NCBI RefSeq assembly: GCF_026540855.1
Contig: NZ_JALNUP010000019.1
Coordinates: 1-64,000, forward strand
DNA length: 64,000 nucleotides
Origin: Sphingomonas sp. GC_Shp_5
GTDB lineage: Bacteria; Pseudomonadota; Alphaproteobacteria; Sphingomonadales; Sphingomonadaceae
Direction of reading: 5' to 3'
Part shown: piece after piece, positions 25,750-34,936 of the stretch
Layout: each line of letters begins with the position of its first letter
Position numbering within the stretch: position 1 is the first letter of the stretch
The notes under the pieces: model-generated
Told to the model about the DNA's origin: nothing
What the model saw: only the letters and a program-made list of their open reading frames with translations
The model's database searches: none
Program-made: the position numbers and the translations under genes

Positions 25750-26772
25750 TTAACCGCCGCTGCTGGCGCGGATAACCAGACAGGTGGGCAGCGGCGCGAC
25801 CTCGGCCGTCTCGCCGCGCAGCTGCGCGAGCAGGGTCCGGACCAGCGCCTCGCCGGCTTTCCGCGCGTCCTGGGTCACGGTCGACAGCGGCGGCGCGGTC
25901 AATTGCGCCGAGGGAATATCGTCGAAGCCTACGATCGCGACCTCGCCGGGGACGCTGCGGCCAAGCGCGGCGAGCCCGCGCATCGCGCCGATCGCGATGC
26001 TGTCACTGGCGGCGAAGATCGCATCATAAGCGACACCGCGTGCACCAAGCTCGGCGATCGCGTCCTGTCCCGCCTCCTCGGTGGTGATCGCGTCGGCCTG
26101 CAACCGTGGATCGGCGGCGATGCCCGCCGCGGCGAGCGCGTCCAGATAGCCGCGGTACCGGTCTTCGAGTTCGGGGTAGCGGCTGTCGGCGGCGCCGAGG
26201 AAGGCGATGGCGCTGCGCCCTTGCGCGATCAAATGCGCGGTTGCTTGCGCGCCGCCGCCGCGGTTGTCGGAGCCGACCGTGATCCCGGCAGGCCCGGTGC
26301 CGACCGCCCCCCAGCGCACCACATGGGTGCCCTGTTCGGTGAGATGATCGAGCCGCGCCCGATAGGCCTCGTAATCGCCATAGCCGAGCAGGATGATACC
26401 GTCGGCCTTGCGGCTGTCCTGATAGTCGACGTGCCAGTCGCCCGAGAGCTGCTGGAACGAGATCAGCAGGTCATAGCCGGCGCGCGCGCAGGCATGGGTG
26501 ATCGAGCCCAGCATCGACAGAAAGAAGGGATTGATGGTCGAATCGTCCTCGGCCGGCTCCTCGAAGAACAGCAGTGCGAGGGTGTTGGCGGCCTGGCTGC
26601 GCAACGAGGAGGCATGCTTGTCGACCGCATAATGCAGGCTGCGCGCGATCTGCTCGATCCGCTGGCGGGTCTGCGCATTGACCGATTTCACCCCGCGCAG
26701 CGCGCGCGATACTGTCGGCTGCGACACGCCGGCAAGTTGCGCGATGTCGAACGAGGTGGGTCTCTTGCTCAT
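25750..26772 (-). CDS. LacI-family transcriptional regulator
   Basis: 340-residue regulator with an N-terminal LacI helix-turn-helix (SFDIAQLAGVSQPTVSRALRG) and hinge, and a periplasmic-binding-protein-like sugar domain (IILLGYGDYEAYRARL, ITVGSDNRGGG, AIFAASDSIAIGAMRGL, VAIVGFDDIPSAQL). It probably represses the amylase/TonB locus and is released by maltose or a related sugar. The start at 26772 (MSKRPTSFDIAQ) is the usual N-terminus. It lies divergent to the TonB receptor gene with a palindromic ATACGTAT element between them. Confidence 0.92.
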   Translation of the reverse strand: MSKRPTSFDIAQLAGVSQPTVSRALRGVKSVNAQTRQRIEQIARSLHYAVDKHASSLRSQAANTLALLFFEEPAEDDSTINPFFLSMLGSITHACARAGYDLLISFQQLSGDWHVDYQDSRKADGIILLGYGDYEAYRARLDHLTEQGTHVVRWGAVGTGPAGITVGSDNRGGGAQATAHLIAQGRSAIAFLGAADSRYPELEDRYRGYLDALAAAGIAADPRLQADAITTEEAGQDAIAELGARGVAYDAIFAASDSIAIGAMRGLAALGRSVPGEVAIVGFDDIPSAQLTAPPLSTVTQDARKAGEALVRTLLAQLRGETAEVAPLPTCLVIRASSGG

Positions 26773-26836
26773 CGCCAAGGTCGATAACGGACAAGGCGGG
26801 CGAGGACGAGAAGGCGCCCGATCTGCATTCTGCCGT

Positions 26837-26848
26837 GAATACGTATGC
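26837..26848. promoter_or_regulatory. Candidate LacI-family operator between regulator and TonB receptor genes
   Basis: GAATACGTATGC contains the perfect 8-base palindrome ATACGTAT with the central CG typical of LacI-family operators. It lies 65 bases upstream of the regulator start and 135 bases upstream of the receptor start. A possible promoter for the receptor (TTTTGC near 26856 and TATAGC near 26879) begins a few bases downstream. A related copy is at 24959-24970. Confidence 0.5.
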
Positions 26849-26982
26849 CCGCGCCTTTTGCAACGGACCATGCCCAAATATAGCCGATCCAGGCCAATCG
26901 ACACGCATCAACGATGTCGAATGAACCGAAACGTTGGGTCGAGGATGTGCGGACCATGGGTCCGCCGAAGGGGAATAGTATC

Positions 26983-29937
26983 ATGGTGGCAACGAACCGC
27001 GCGGACGCGACGTCCGGCGCAACCGTCGGCGCATCGACTCGTGGCCGGTTGGCCTTGCGGGCCAGCGCGATCGCCCTGTCCGTGGCAATGATGATCCCGG
27101 GCCAGGCGGCGTTCGCGCAGGTGACGGCGCCGACCACGCGCAACGCCGACCCCACCGGCGCCGCGCAGGTCGATGCACCCACCCAGACCGTTCAGCCGAC
27201 GCCGCAGCCCGACGATGCGGCCCCCGCGACCGCGCAGGATGTCGCCCAGGACGTCGCCGGCGGTCCCGACATCGTCGTCACCGGCATCCGCGCCGGCCTC
27301 GAATCCTCGGCGAAGATCAAGCGCCAGTCGGTGCTGATCGTCGACTCGGTTTCCGCCGAGGATGTCGGCAAGCTCCCCGACGTGTCGATCGCCGACTCGC
27401 TGGCCCGCCTGCCGGGCGTCACCGCGCAGCGCCTCGAGGGCCGCGACCAGCGCCTGTCGATCCGCGGCCTCGGCCCCGATTTCTCGACCACGTTGCTCAA
27501 CGGCCGCGAGCAGGTCACCGTCGGGGACAATCGCGGCGTCGAGTATGACCAGTATCCGTCCGAATTCTTCAAGACGGTGAACGTCTACAAGTCGGCCGAT
27601 GCCTCGCTGATCGCCGCCGGCATCGCCGGCACGGTCGACCTGCGCATGCTCCGCCCGCTCGACCAGTCCGGCCGCATCTTTGCCCTCAGCGCGCGCGGCC
27701 AGATGAACGGCATCGACAAGCTCAACCCGGATGGCTCGCGCTACGGCTATCGCGGCTCGGCGACCTATGTCGACAAGTTCGCCGACGACACGCTCGGCAT
27801 TGCGATCGGCGTTTCGGCGACCGACGCGCCGTCGCAGGACGAGCGCTACAACGCCTGGGGCTATAACGGCACTGGCACCGCCGCCGACCCCTATGTCGTC
27901 ACCGGCGCCAAGCCCTATGTCCAGTCCAACTCGCTCAAGCGCTACGGCGGGGTAGCGACGATCGAATGGCAGCCGTCGGAAAACTTCCACTCGACCTTCG
28001 ATGCGCTCTATTCGCACTTCGAGGAAATCCAGCGGCTGCGCGGCATCGAGTTCCCGCTCGCGGGCAACGTCGGCACGGCGAACACCGCGATCGGCAGCGT
28101 CAACGATGGCTATGCCGACGACATCACCTTTTCCAACGTCCATGCCATCCAGCGCAACGACTATAACCGCCGCAAGGCGGAGAATTACTCGCTCGGCTGG
28201 AACAACGATCTCAAGCTGACCGACAAGATCCACCTCAACGTCGATGCGAGCTGGAGCCACGCGACCCGCACCGACTTCACGCTCGAGACCTATACCGGCA
28301 CCGGCTATCAGGCGACCGGCCCGGGCGACACCGTGCATCTGACCCAGAATTCGAACGGCACCTACAAGATCGTGCCGACGCTGGACTACACCAATACCGA
28401 CATCTTCAAGCTCACCGATCCGCAGGGCTGGGGCTATAACGGCACCCAGGCCGTGGTGCAGGCCGGCTTCCTCGGCAATCCGAACTTCAAGGACGACATG
28501 AAGTCGCTCCGTGCCAGCCTCAACGGTGAGTTCGACAACAGCATCGTCAAGAGCTGGGAAGTGGGCGGCAACTACAGCCGCCGCGAGAAGACCAGCGCGT
28601 ACAAGTCCTACTTCCTGTGCCCCACCGGCGCCGGCGTGGATTGCACCGTGGCGAGCGGCACCAACACCTCGGCCGCCGTGCCGGCCGAAGCGATGATCGG
28701 CACGATCCCGCTCGACTATCTCGGCGTGCCCGCGGTGCTCGCGCTCAACCCGCTGTATCTCTACAACAACAGCCTCGACAGTTATTATGACAACCGCCCG
28801 GACTCGCTGGTCCGCGACAACACCGTCACCGAGAACGTGTTCACCGGCTATGCCAAGATCACGCTGGATGGCGAGCTCGGCGGCAAGGCGCTGAAGGGAT
28901 CGCTCGGCGCGCAGGTGGTGCATAGCGAGCAGAGCTCGGACGGCCAGATCGCCAGCGTGGTCGGCGGCGTGGTGACGATCGCGCCGGCGACGCAGAAGGT
29001 GAACTACACCAACTTCCTGCCCTCGGCGACGATGTCGGTCGAGCTGATCCCCCTGGGCTTCGTCAAGATGGGCGCGTCGCAGACCATGGTCCGGCCGCGG
29101 CTCGACCAGGAGCGGGTCACCCAGGCGGTCGGCATCAACGTCGCCAACATCCAGGCCGGCAACCTGAATGCCGGGCTCAACCCGGTCTTCACCTCCACCG
29201 GCGGCAATGTCGCGCTGAAGCCCTATCAGTCGACCAACATCGATCTGTCGTTCGAGAAGTATTTCGAAGGCGGCGGCTATGTCGCGCTGTCGGGCTATTT
29301 CAAGCACCTCACCGACTTCGTCGATCCGAACAACAGCTATGCCTATGACTTCAGCTCGCTGCTCGGCGCGCTGACGCCGGCCCAGCAGGCGATCGTGATC
29401 GCCAACGGGCTGCAGACCGGCGTGGTCAGCGCACCGGCCAACACCGGGCGCGGCACGGTGATCGGCGTCGAAGGTACCTTCTCGCTGCCGTTCCGGACGC
29501 TGACCACCAAGCTCGACGGATTCGGCGTGTTCGTGTCGGGCAATTACACCGACTCGGAGATCAAATACGCCAACAATGCGCTCGATGCGATCACCTTGCC
29601 CGGCTTGTCCAAGGTCACCGGCAGCGGCACGCTCTACTTTGAGAAGCACGGCTTCCAGGCACGGGTGAACTATCGCTACCGTTCATCCTTCCTCGCCGAA
29701 GTCGCCGGCATCTCGTCGACGCCGACCTATCGCACCGCCAAGGCGGAGGCGATCCTCGATGCGCAGATCGGTTACGACTTCCAGGGCGGGTTCCTGAAGG
29801 GGCTGGGTATCCTCGTCCAGGCCAAGAACCTCACCGATCGTCCGTTCGTCACCTATCAGAATGGCGACTCGCGGCAGGTGATCGATTACCAGCGCTATGG
29901 CCGTGATTATTACCTCGGCATTACCTACAGGTTCTGA
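26983..29937 (+). CDS. TonB-dependent receptor of the Xanthomonas/Caulobacter sugar type
   Basis: 984-residue outer-membrane transporter: signal peptide, a Pro/Ala-rich linker, TonB-box-like PDIVVTGIRAGLESSAKIKRQ, plug domain (EDVGKLPDVSIADSLARLPGV, SIRGLGPDFSTTLLNGRE), then a long barrel ending GRDYYLGITYRF. The plug sequence is that of the receptors that import oligosaccharides such as MalA in Caulobacter. Maltodextrin is the likely ligand given the downstream amylases and glucosidases. The ATG at 26983 follows AAGGGG by nine bases. It is first in a run that continues through two halogenase-like genes and three glycosidases. Confidence 0.92.
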   Translation: MVATNRADATSGATVGASTRGRLALRASAIALSVAMMIPGQAAFAQVTAPTTRNADPTGAAQVDAPTQTVQPTPQPDDAAPATAQDVAQDVAGGPDIVVTGIRAGLESSAKIKRQSVLIVDSVSAEDVGKLPDVSIADSLARLPGVTAQRLEGRDQRLSIRGLGPDFSTTLLNGREQVTVGDNRGVEYDQYPSEFFKTVNVYKSADASLIAAGIAGTVDLRMLRPLDQSGRIFALSARGQMNGIDKLNPDGSRYGYRGSATYVDKFADDTLGIAIGVSATDAPSQDERYNAWGYNGTGTAADPYVVTGAKPYVQSNSLKRYGGVATIEWQPSENFHSTFDALYSHFEEIQRLRGIEFPLAGNVGTANTAIGSVNDGYADDITFSNVHAIQRNDYNRRKAENYSLGWNNDLKLTDKIHLNVDASWSHATRTDFTLETYTGTGYQATGPGDTVHLTQNSNGTYKIVPTLDYTNTDIFKLTDPQGWGYNGTQAVVQAGFLGNPNFKDDMKSLRASLNGEFDNSIVKSWEVGGNYSRREKTSAYKSYFLCPTGAGVDCTVASGTNTSAAVPAEAMIGTIPLDYLGVPAVLALNPLYLYNNSLDSYYDNRPDSLVRDNTVTENVFTGYAKITLDGELGGKALKGSLGAQVVHSEQSSDGQIASVVGGVVTIAPATQKVNYTNFLPSATMSVELIPLGFVKMGASQTMVRPRLDQERVTQAVGINVANIQAGNLNAGLNPVFTSTGGNVALKPYQSTNIDLSFEKYFEGGGYVALSGYFKHLTDFVDPNNSYAYDFSSLLGALTPAQQAIVIANGLQTGVVSAPANTGRGTVIGVEGTFSLPFRTLTTKLDGFGVFVSGNYTDSEIKYANNALDAITLPGLSKVTGSGTLYFEKHGFQARVNYRYRSSFLAEVAGISSTPTYRTAKAEAILDAQIGYDFQGGFLKGLGILVQAKNLTDRPFVTYQNGDSRQVIDYQRYGRDYYLGITYRF

Positions 29938-29945
29938 CGGCGGAT

Positions 29946-29968
29946 GCGGGGCAACGGTGTCGCCCCGC
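29946..29968 (+). other. Hairpin after the TonB receptor gene
   Basis: Arms GCGGGGC (29946-29952) and GCCCCGC (29962-29968) with a nine-base loop lie just after the receptor stop and 41 bases before the halogenase-like gene. There is no T-run. It probably stabilises receptor mRNA or partly attenuates transcription into the downstream enzymes. Confidence 0.45.
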
Positions 29969-30009
29969 CAGTCCGGTGCCTGTTTGATCGCGGAGCGGGG
30001 ACGCGGACG

Positions 30010-31521
30010 ATGACCAGTGACAATCCGATCCGCATCGTCATCGCTGGCGGCGGCACCGCCGGCTGGATGACCGCGGCGACCTTTGGCCGCTTCCTCGAGG
30101 TCGGGTTCGAGATCGACTTGGTCGAATCCGAGGAGATCGGCACGGTCGGTGTCGGCGAGGCGACGATCCCGCAGATCCGGCTGTTCAACGACGCGCTGGG
30201 GCTCGACGAGGATGCGTTCCTCCGCGCCACCCAGGGCACCTACAAGCTCGGCATCGAATTCGTCGACTGGCTGCGCCCGGACACGCGCTATATGCACGCG
30301 TTCGGCGCGGTCGGCCGCGATGTCGGCTTGCTGCCGTTCCACCATTACTGGCTGCGCGCCAGCACGCTGGGGCTGGCTGGCGACCTTGCCGCTTATTCGC
30401 TCAACAACCAGGCGGCGCTGGCGGAGCGGATGCAGCGCGGGCCGGCGCGAACCGCACGGGTGCTACCCGACATGCCGTCTGCCTTCCACTTCGACGCAGG
30501 CCTCTATGCGCGGCACCTGCGCCGTTACAGCGAGACGCGCGGCATCAACCGTATCGAGGGCCGGATCACCCGCGTCGAGCAGGACGACACGGGCGATGTC
30601 TCGGCGCTGGTGCTGGAGGATGGCACGTCGCTCAGCGCCGATCTCTACATCGACTGCACGGGGTTTCGCGGCCTGCTGATCGAGCAGGCGCTCAACACCG
30701 GCTATGAGGATTGGACGCACTGGCTGCCCTGCGATCGCGCGCTCGCGGTGCCGTCGGCCCGCAGCGCGGCGTTCACGCCCTATACCCGCTCCACCGCCAA
30801 GGCAGCGGGCTGGCAGTGGCGCATCCCGCTCCAGCACCGCACCGGCAACGGCCTGGTCTATTCCTCCGCGCATCTGAGCGACGACGAAGCGACCGCGATC
30901 CTGCTCGACGGGCTCGACGGCGAGGCGCTGGCCGAGCCGCGCGCGATCCCGTTCCGCACCGGCAAGCGCAAGCAGATGTGGAACCGCAACGTCGTCGCGA
31001 TCGGCCTCGCCGGGGGATTTCTCGAGCCGCTCGAATCGACCAGCATCCACCTCATCCAGTCGGCCATCTCGCGGCTGCTGAAGCTGCTGCCGGGGCGCAC
31101 CATCGCCGAGGCCGACCGCGTCGAGTTCAACCGGCAGAGCGATTTCGAATATGAGCGGATCCGCGACTTCATCATCCTCCATTACCACGCCAACGAGCGG
31201 CCCGAGCCGTTCTGGCAGGCGTGCCGCGACATGGAATTGCCCGAGACGCTTTCCGCCAAGATCGCGCTGTGGCGCGGCAACGGCCATATCACCCGCGAGC
31301 ATGAGGAATTGTTCACCGAGGTCGGCTGGCTGCAGGTGTTCGCCGGCCAGGGCATGATACCGACGGGCTATCATCCGCTCGCCGATGCCATTCCCGCGCC
31401 CGATCTCGGCGAGTTCCTCGGCATGATCGACCAGTTGAACGCCCGCGAGGTCGCGCAAATGCCCAGCCACGCCGAGTTCATCGCCCGCCACTGCGCCGCG
31501 CCGCAGCCGGTGATGGCATGA
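30010..31521 (+). CDS. Flavin-dependent (tryptophan) halogenase-like protein 1
   Basis: 503-residue flavoprotein of the tryptophan halogenase family. It has FAD motif VIAGGGTAGWMTA at the N-terminus, catalytic-type Lys79 in GTYKLGIEF (numbering equal to PrnA), the WxWxIP block as WQWRIPL, and GGFLEPLESTSIHL matching the halide/flavin segment of true halogenases. It needs reduced flavin from a separate reductase and would halogenate an aromatic substrate. The natural substrate in such sugar loci is unknown; related proteins from this setting have shown indole halogenation in vitro. Its TGA overlaps the ATG of the following GH13 gene. Confidence 0.85.
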   Translation: MTSDNPIRIVIAGGGTAGWMTAATFGRFLEVGFEIDLVESEEIGTVGVGEATIPQIRLFNDALGLDEDAFLRATQGTYKLGIEFVDWLRPDTRYMHAFGAVGRDVGLLPFHHYWLRASTLGLAGDLAAYSLNNQAALAERMQRGPARTARVLPDMPSAFHFDAGLYARHLRRYSETRGINRIEGRITRVEQDDTGDVSALVLEDGTSLSADLYIDCTGFRGLLIEQALNTGYEDWTHWLPCDRALAVPSARSAAFTPYTRSTAKAAGWQWRIPLQHRTGNGLVYSSAHLSDDEATAILLDGLDGEALAEPRAIPFRTGKRKQMWNRNVVAIGLAGGFLEPLESTSIHLIQSAISRLLKLLPGRTIAEADRVEFNRQSDFEYERIRDFIILHYHANERPEPFWQACRDMELPETLSAKIALWRGNGHITREHEELFTEVGWLQVFAGQGMIPTGYHPLADAIPAPDLGEFLGMIDQLNAREVAQMPSHAEFIARHCAAPQPVMA

Positions 31522-33317
31522 GCATCGCCGCCGCGCTGCTGCTCGCGCTGGCTGCGCCCGCCACGGTGCCGCTCGCCGACGTCCGCGCCCGTGCGCCCGA
31601 GGACGAGATCATCTATTTCGTCCTGCCGGATCGGTTCGACAACGGCGATCCCTCCAACGACCGCGGCGGCCTTGCCGGCGATCGGCTGACCACCGGCTTC
31701 GATCCCACCGCCAAGGGCTTCTATCATGGCGGCGACCTCAAGGGGCTGATCCGCCGATTGGATTATATTCAGGCGCTCGGGGCCACCGCGCTCTGGGTCG
31801 GGCCGATCCTCAAGAACAAGCCCGTTCAGGGCGGCAAGGGGCATGAGAGCGCCGGCTATCACGGCTATTGGATCACCGATTTCACCACCGTTGATCCTCA
31901 TTTCGGCACCGAGGCCGAGTTCAAGGCGCTGATCGATGCGGCGCACGCGCGCGGCATGAAGGTCTATATGGACATCATCGCCAACCACACCGCCGACGTG
32001 ATCCAATATCGCGAATGCATCGGCGCGCCGTGTGGCTATCGCAGCAAGGCGGATTATCCATACACGCGCCGCGGCGGAGCTGCCGGCGCCGCGATCAACC
32101 CGGGATTCGCGGGCGATGCGGTGGCGACCCCGGAGAATTTCGCTAGGCTGGTCGATCCACGCTATGCCTATACGCCGTTTGTGCCGACGGCCGAAGCGCA
32201 GGTGAAGGTGCCGGCGTGGCTCAACGATCCGCGTTACTATCACAACCGCGGCAACTCGACCTTCGCCGGTGAATCGGCGCGCTACGGCGACTTTGCCGGG
32301 CTCGACGATTTGATGACCGAGGACCCGCGCGTCGTCGACGGCTTCATCGCGATCTATGGCAGCTGGATCGACCGCTTCGGCATCGACGGCTACCGGATCG
32401 ACACCGCGCGCCACGTGAACCCCGAATTTTGGCAGCGCTTCGTCCCCGCGATGCAGGCGCGCGCCGCTGCGCGCGGCATTCCGCATTTCCATATCTTCGG
32501 CGAGGTCTATTCGGAAGCGATCGACCCCGGCTACACCGCGCAATATACCCGTCGCGACAAGCTGCCGGCGGTGCTCGATTTCTCGTTCCAGGCGGCCGCG
32601 CGCGCGCTGCTGTCCGGCAAGGCAGGAACCGACGTCTTCGCCAAATGGGTCGATGGCGACGTCTTGTACGAGGGCGGCGAGGCCGGCGCGCGGCAGTTGC
32701 CGACCTTCCTCGGCAATCACGACATGGGGCGGATCGGCTATATGCTCGACCAGGCCTGGCCGCACGCGACCGAGGCCGAGCGGCTCCAGCGGCTGACGCT
32801 CGCCCATGTGCTGCTGCTCGCCGCCCGCGGCGTGCCGACGATCTATTCGGGCGACGAACAGGGCTTCACCGGCCATGGCGGCGACCAGGATTCGCGCGAG
32901 GACCTGTTCGCGAGCCAGGTGGCGAGCTACAACGACAACCGGCTGATCGGCACCACGACCACCACCGCGACTGCGCATTTCGGGCAGGACAATCCGATCT
33001 TCCGCTCGATCGCGATGCTCGCCCGGCTGCGCCGCGACCATGAGCAGCTCCGCCACGGCCGCACGCTGGTGCGCTTTGCCGGGGACACGCCGGGGCTGCT
33101 CGCCTTCACCCGCGGCGACGACGATGGCCATGAGATACTGGTCGCGATCAACACCGGCTCCACCACCATCATCCAGAATGTCGAAGTCGGTGCCCGATCG
33201 GCGCGGTTTGCTGCGTTGGCCGGGACCTGCCCCGTCACGGTTACTGCGCCGGGCACCGCCCGCATCACCCTCCGGCCGCTCGACTATGCCGTCTGCGCTG
33301 CCCTGCCGAGCGAATGA
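31518..33317 (+). CDS. GH13 alpha-amylase family enzyme, probably exported
   Basis: 599 residues with a hydrophobic, Ala-rich N-terminus that looks like a signal peptide. GH13 catalytic residues are visible: nucleophile Asp295 (GYRIDTARH), acid Glu329 (FGEVYSE) and Asp402 (GNHDMGR), with region I as DIIANHT. An insert between regions I and II (about residues 170-250) is typical of larger maltodextrin-active enzymes. It should cut maltodextrins in the periplasm. It overlaps both neighbours by four bases. Confidence 0.9.
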   Translation: MSIAAALLLALAAPATVPLADVRARAPEDEIIYFVLPDRFDNGDPSNDRGGLAGDRLTTGFDPTAKGFYHGGDLKGLIRRLDYIQALGATALWVGPILKNKPVQGGKGHESAGYHGYWITDFTTVDPHFGTEAEFKALIDAAHARGMKVYMDIIANHTADVIQYRECIGAPCGYRSKADYPYTRRGGAAGAAINPGFAGDAVATPENFARLVDPRYAYTPFVPTAEAQVKVPAWLNDPRYYHNRGNSTFAGESARYGDFAGLDDLMTEDPRVVDGFIAIYGSWIDRFGIDGYRIDTARHVNPEFWQRFVPAMQARAAARGIPHFHIFGEVYSEAIDPGYTAQYTRRDKLPAVLDFSFQAAARALLSGKAGTDVFAKWVDGDVLYEGGEAGARQLPTFLGNHDMGRIGYMLDQAWPHATEAERLQRLTLAHVLLLAARGVPTIYSGDEQGFTGHGGDQDSREDLFASQVASYNDNRLIGTTTTTATAHFGQDNPIFRSIAMLARLRRDHEQLRHGRTLVRFAGDTPGLLAFTRGDDDGHEILVAINTGSTTIIQNVEVGARSARFAALAGTCPVTVTAPGTARITLRPLDYAVCAALPSE

Positions 33318-34936
33318 AGCCCATGACCGATTCCCATGCCGTTGCCGCGACCCCCTGGTGGAAGGGCGCGGTCATCTACCAGATCTACCCGCGCAGCTTT
33401 GCCGACTCGAACGGCGATGGCATCGGCGATCTCAACGGCATCACGGCGCATCTCGATCACGTCGCCTCGCTGGCTGCCGATGCGATCTGGCTGTCGCCCT
33501 TCTTCACCTCGCCGATGACCGATTTCGGCTATGACGTCGCCGATTATCGCGATGTCGATCCGATCTTCGGCTCGCTCGCCGATTTCGATGCGCTGATCGC
33601 GCGCGCGCATGCGCTCGGGCTGCGCGTCATCATCGATCAGGTCTATTCGCACACCTCCGACCAGCATGAGTGGTTTCGCGCCAGCCGCGCCAGCCGCACC
33701 AACGACAAGGCGGACTGGTACGTCTGGGCAGACGCCAAGGCCGATGGCAGCCCGCCGTCCAACTGGCAGTCGGTGTTCGGCGGCCCGGCCTGGACCTGGG
33801 ATGCGCGCCGCCAGCAATATTATTTGCACAATTTCCTCAAGGACCAGCCGCAGCTCAACGGCCACAATCCCGCGGTTCAGGACGCCTTGCTGGCGACGGC
33901 ACGCTTCTGGCTCGATCGCGGCGTCGACGGCTTTCGCCTGGATGCGATCAACTTCGCGATGCACAACCCTGGCCTGACCGACAACCCGCCGGCGCCCGCG
34001 ACCAACCGTGCCCGCACCCGGCCGTTCGATTTCCAGCTCAAGCTTCACAACCAGGGGCATGCCGACATCCCGCTGTTCCTCGAACGCCTCCGCGCGCTGC
34101 TGGACGACCATGGCGGCTGCTTCACCGTCGCCGAAGTGGGGGGCGACGAGAGCGATCGCGAGATGAAGCTGTTCACCGCCGGCGAGACGCGGCTCAACAG
34201 CGCCTACAGCTTCGCCTTCCTGTACGCCGACCGGCTGACCCCCGAGATGATCGTCGATGCGGTCGCGGCATGGCCGGATACGCCGGGGCTGGGCTGGCCG
34301 AGCTGGGCGTTCGAGAACCATGATGCGCCCCGGGCGCTGTCGCGCTGGGCGTCGCCCGACCAGGCGGATGCCTTCGCGCGGATGAAGATGCTGCTGCTGC
34401 TCAGCCTGCGCGGCAACATCTTCCTCTACCAGGGCGAGGAACTGGGCCTCACCCAGGTCGACATTCCCTTTGCCGATCTGCTCGATCCCGAGGCGATCGC
34501 CAACTGGCCGATGACGCTGTCGCGTGACGGCGCGCGGACGCCGATGCCCTGGATCGGCGACGCGCCCGACCTGGGGTTCGGCAGCGGCGCCGCCAAGCCC
34601 TGGCTCCCCTTCGGCCCCGATCATCGCGCGCTCGCCGTCGACGTGCAGGAGGCGGACGCGAATTCGCTGCTGCACTGGACGCGCACCGTGATCGCCGCCC
34701 GCACGGCGCATCCGGCGTTGCGCCATGGCAGCCTGCAGGTGGTGCACAGCGACGATGCGTTGATCGCGTTCGAGCGGGCCGGTGAGGGCGAGCGCCTGGT
34801 CTGCGTGGTCAATCTCGGCGCCGCGCCGCGCGACTGGCCGGCGGGGCTGGCGACGGACGGCGTGCCGATCCTCGTCGCCAATGGCGCAAATACCACCGTG
34901 CTGCCCGCGTTCGCCGGCCTGGTGCTGCGGCGTTGA
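33314..34936 (+). CDS. GH13 alpha-glucosidase (oligo-1,6-glucosidase-like)
   Basis: 540 residues without a signal peptide, so probably cytoplasmic. The N-terminus WWKGAVIYQIYPRSFADSNGDGIGDL is typical of GH13 alpha-glucosidases. Nucleophile Asp is in GFRLDAINF, acid Glu in TVAEVGGD and the third Asp in FENHDAPR. It would release glucose from maltose, maltodextrins or isomaltose brought in by the transporter. The ATG at 33314 overlaps the upstream stop; ATG 33323 is an alternative. It ends in a TTGA overlap with the second halogenase-like gene. Confidence 0.92.
   Translation: MKPMTDSHAVAATPWWKGAVIYQIYPRSFADSNGDGIGDLNGITAHLDHVASLAADAIWLSPFFTSPMTDFGYDVADYRDVDPIFGSLADFDALIARAHALGLRVIIDQVYSHTSDQHEWFRASRASRTNDKADWYVWADAKADGSPPSNWQSVFGGPAWTWDARRQQYYLHNFLKDQPQLNGHNPAVQDALLATARFWLDRGVDGFRLDAINFAMHNPGLTDNPPAPATNRARTRPFDFQLKLHNQGHADIPLFLERLRALLDDHGGCFTVAEVGGDESDREMKLFTAGETRLNSAYSFAFLYADRLTPEMIVDAVAAWPDTPGLGWPSWAFENHDAPRALSRWASPDQADAFARMKMLLLLSLRGNIFLYQGEELGLTQVDIPFADLLDPEAIANWPMTLSRDGARTPMPWIGDAPDLGFGSGAAKPWLPFGPDHRALAVDVQEADANSLLHWTRTVIAARTAHPALRHGSLQVVHSDDALIAFERAGEGERLVCVVNLGAAPRDWPAGLATDGVPILVANGANTTVLPAFAGLVLRR

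Noticed and set aside
26914..26982. Upstream in-frame extension of the sugar TonB receptor
   Set aside because: It would put charged residues before the signal peptide, while the ATG at 26983 has AAGGGG well placed upstream.
26908..29649. Long minus-strand frame opposite the sugar TonB receptor
   Set aside because: Antisense shadow; the plus frame has a signal peptide, plug and barrel.
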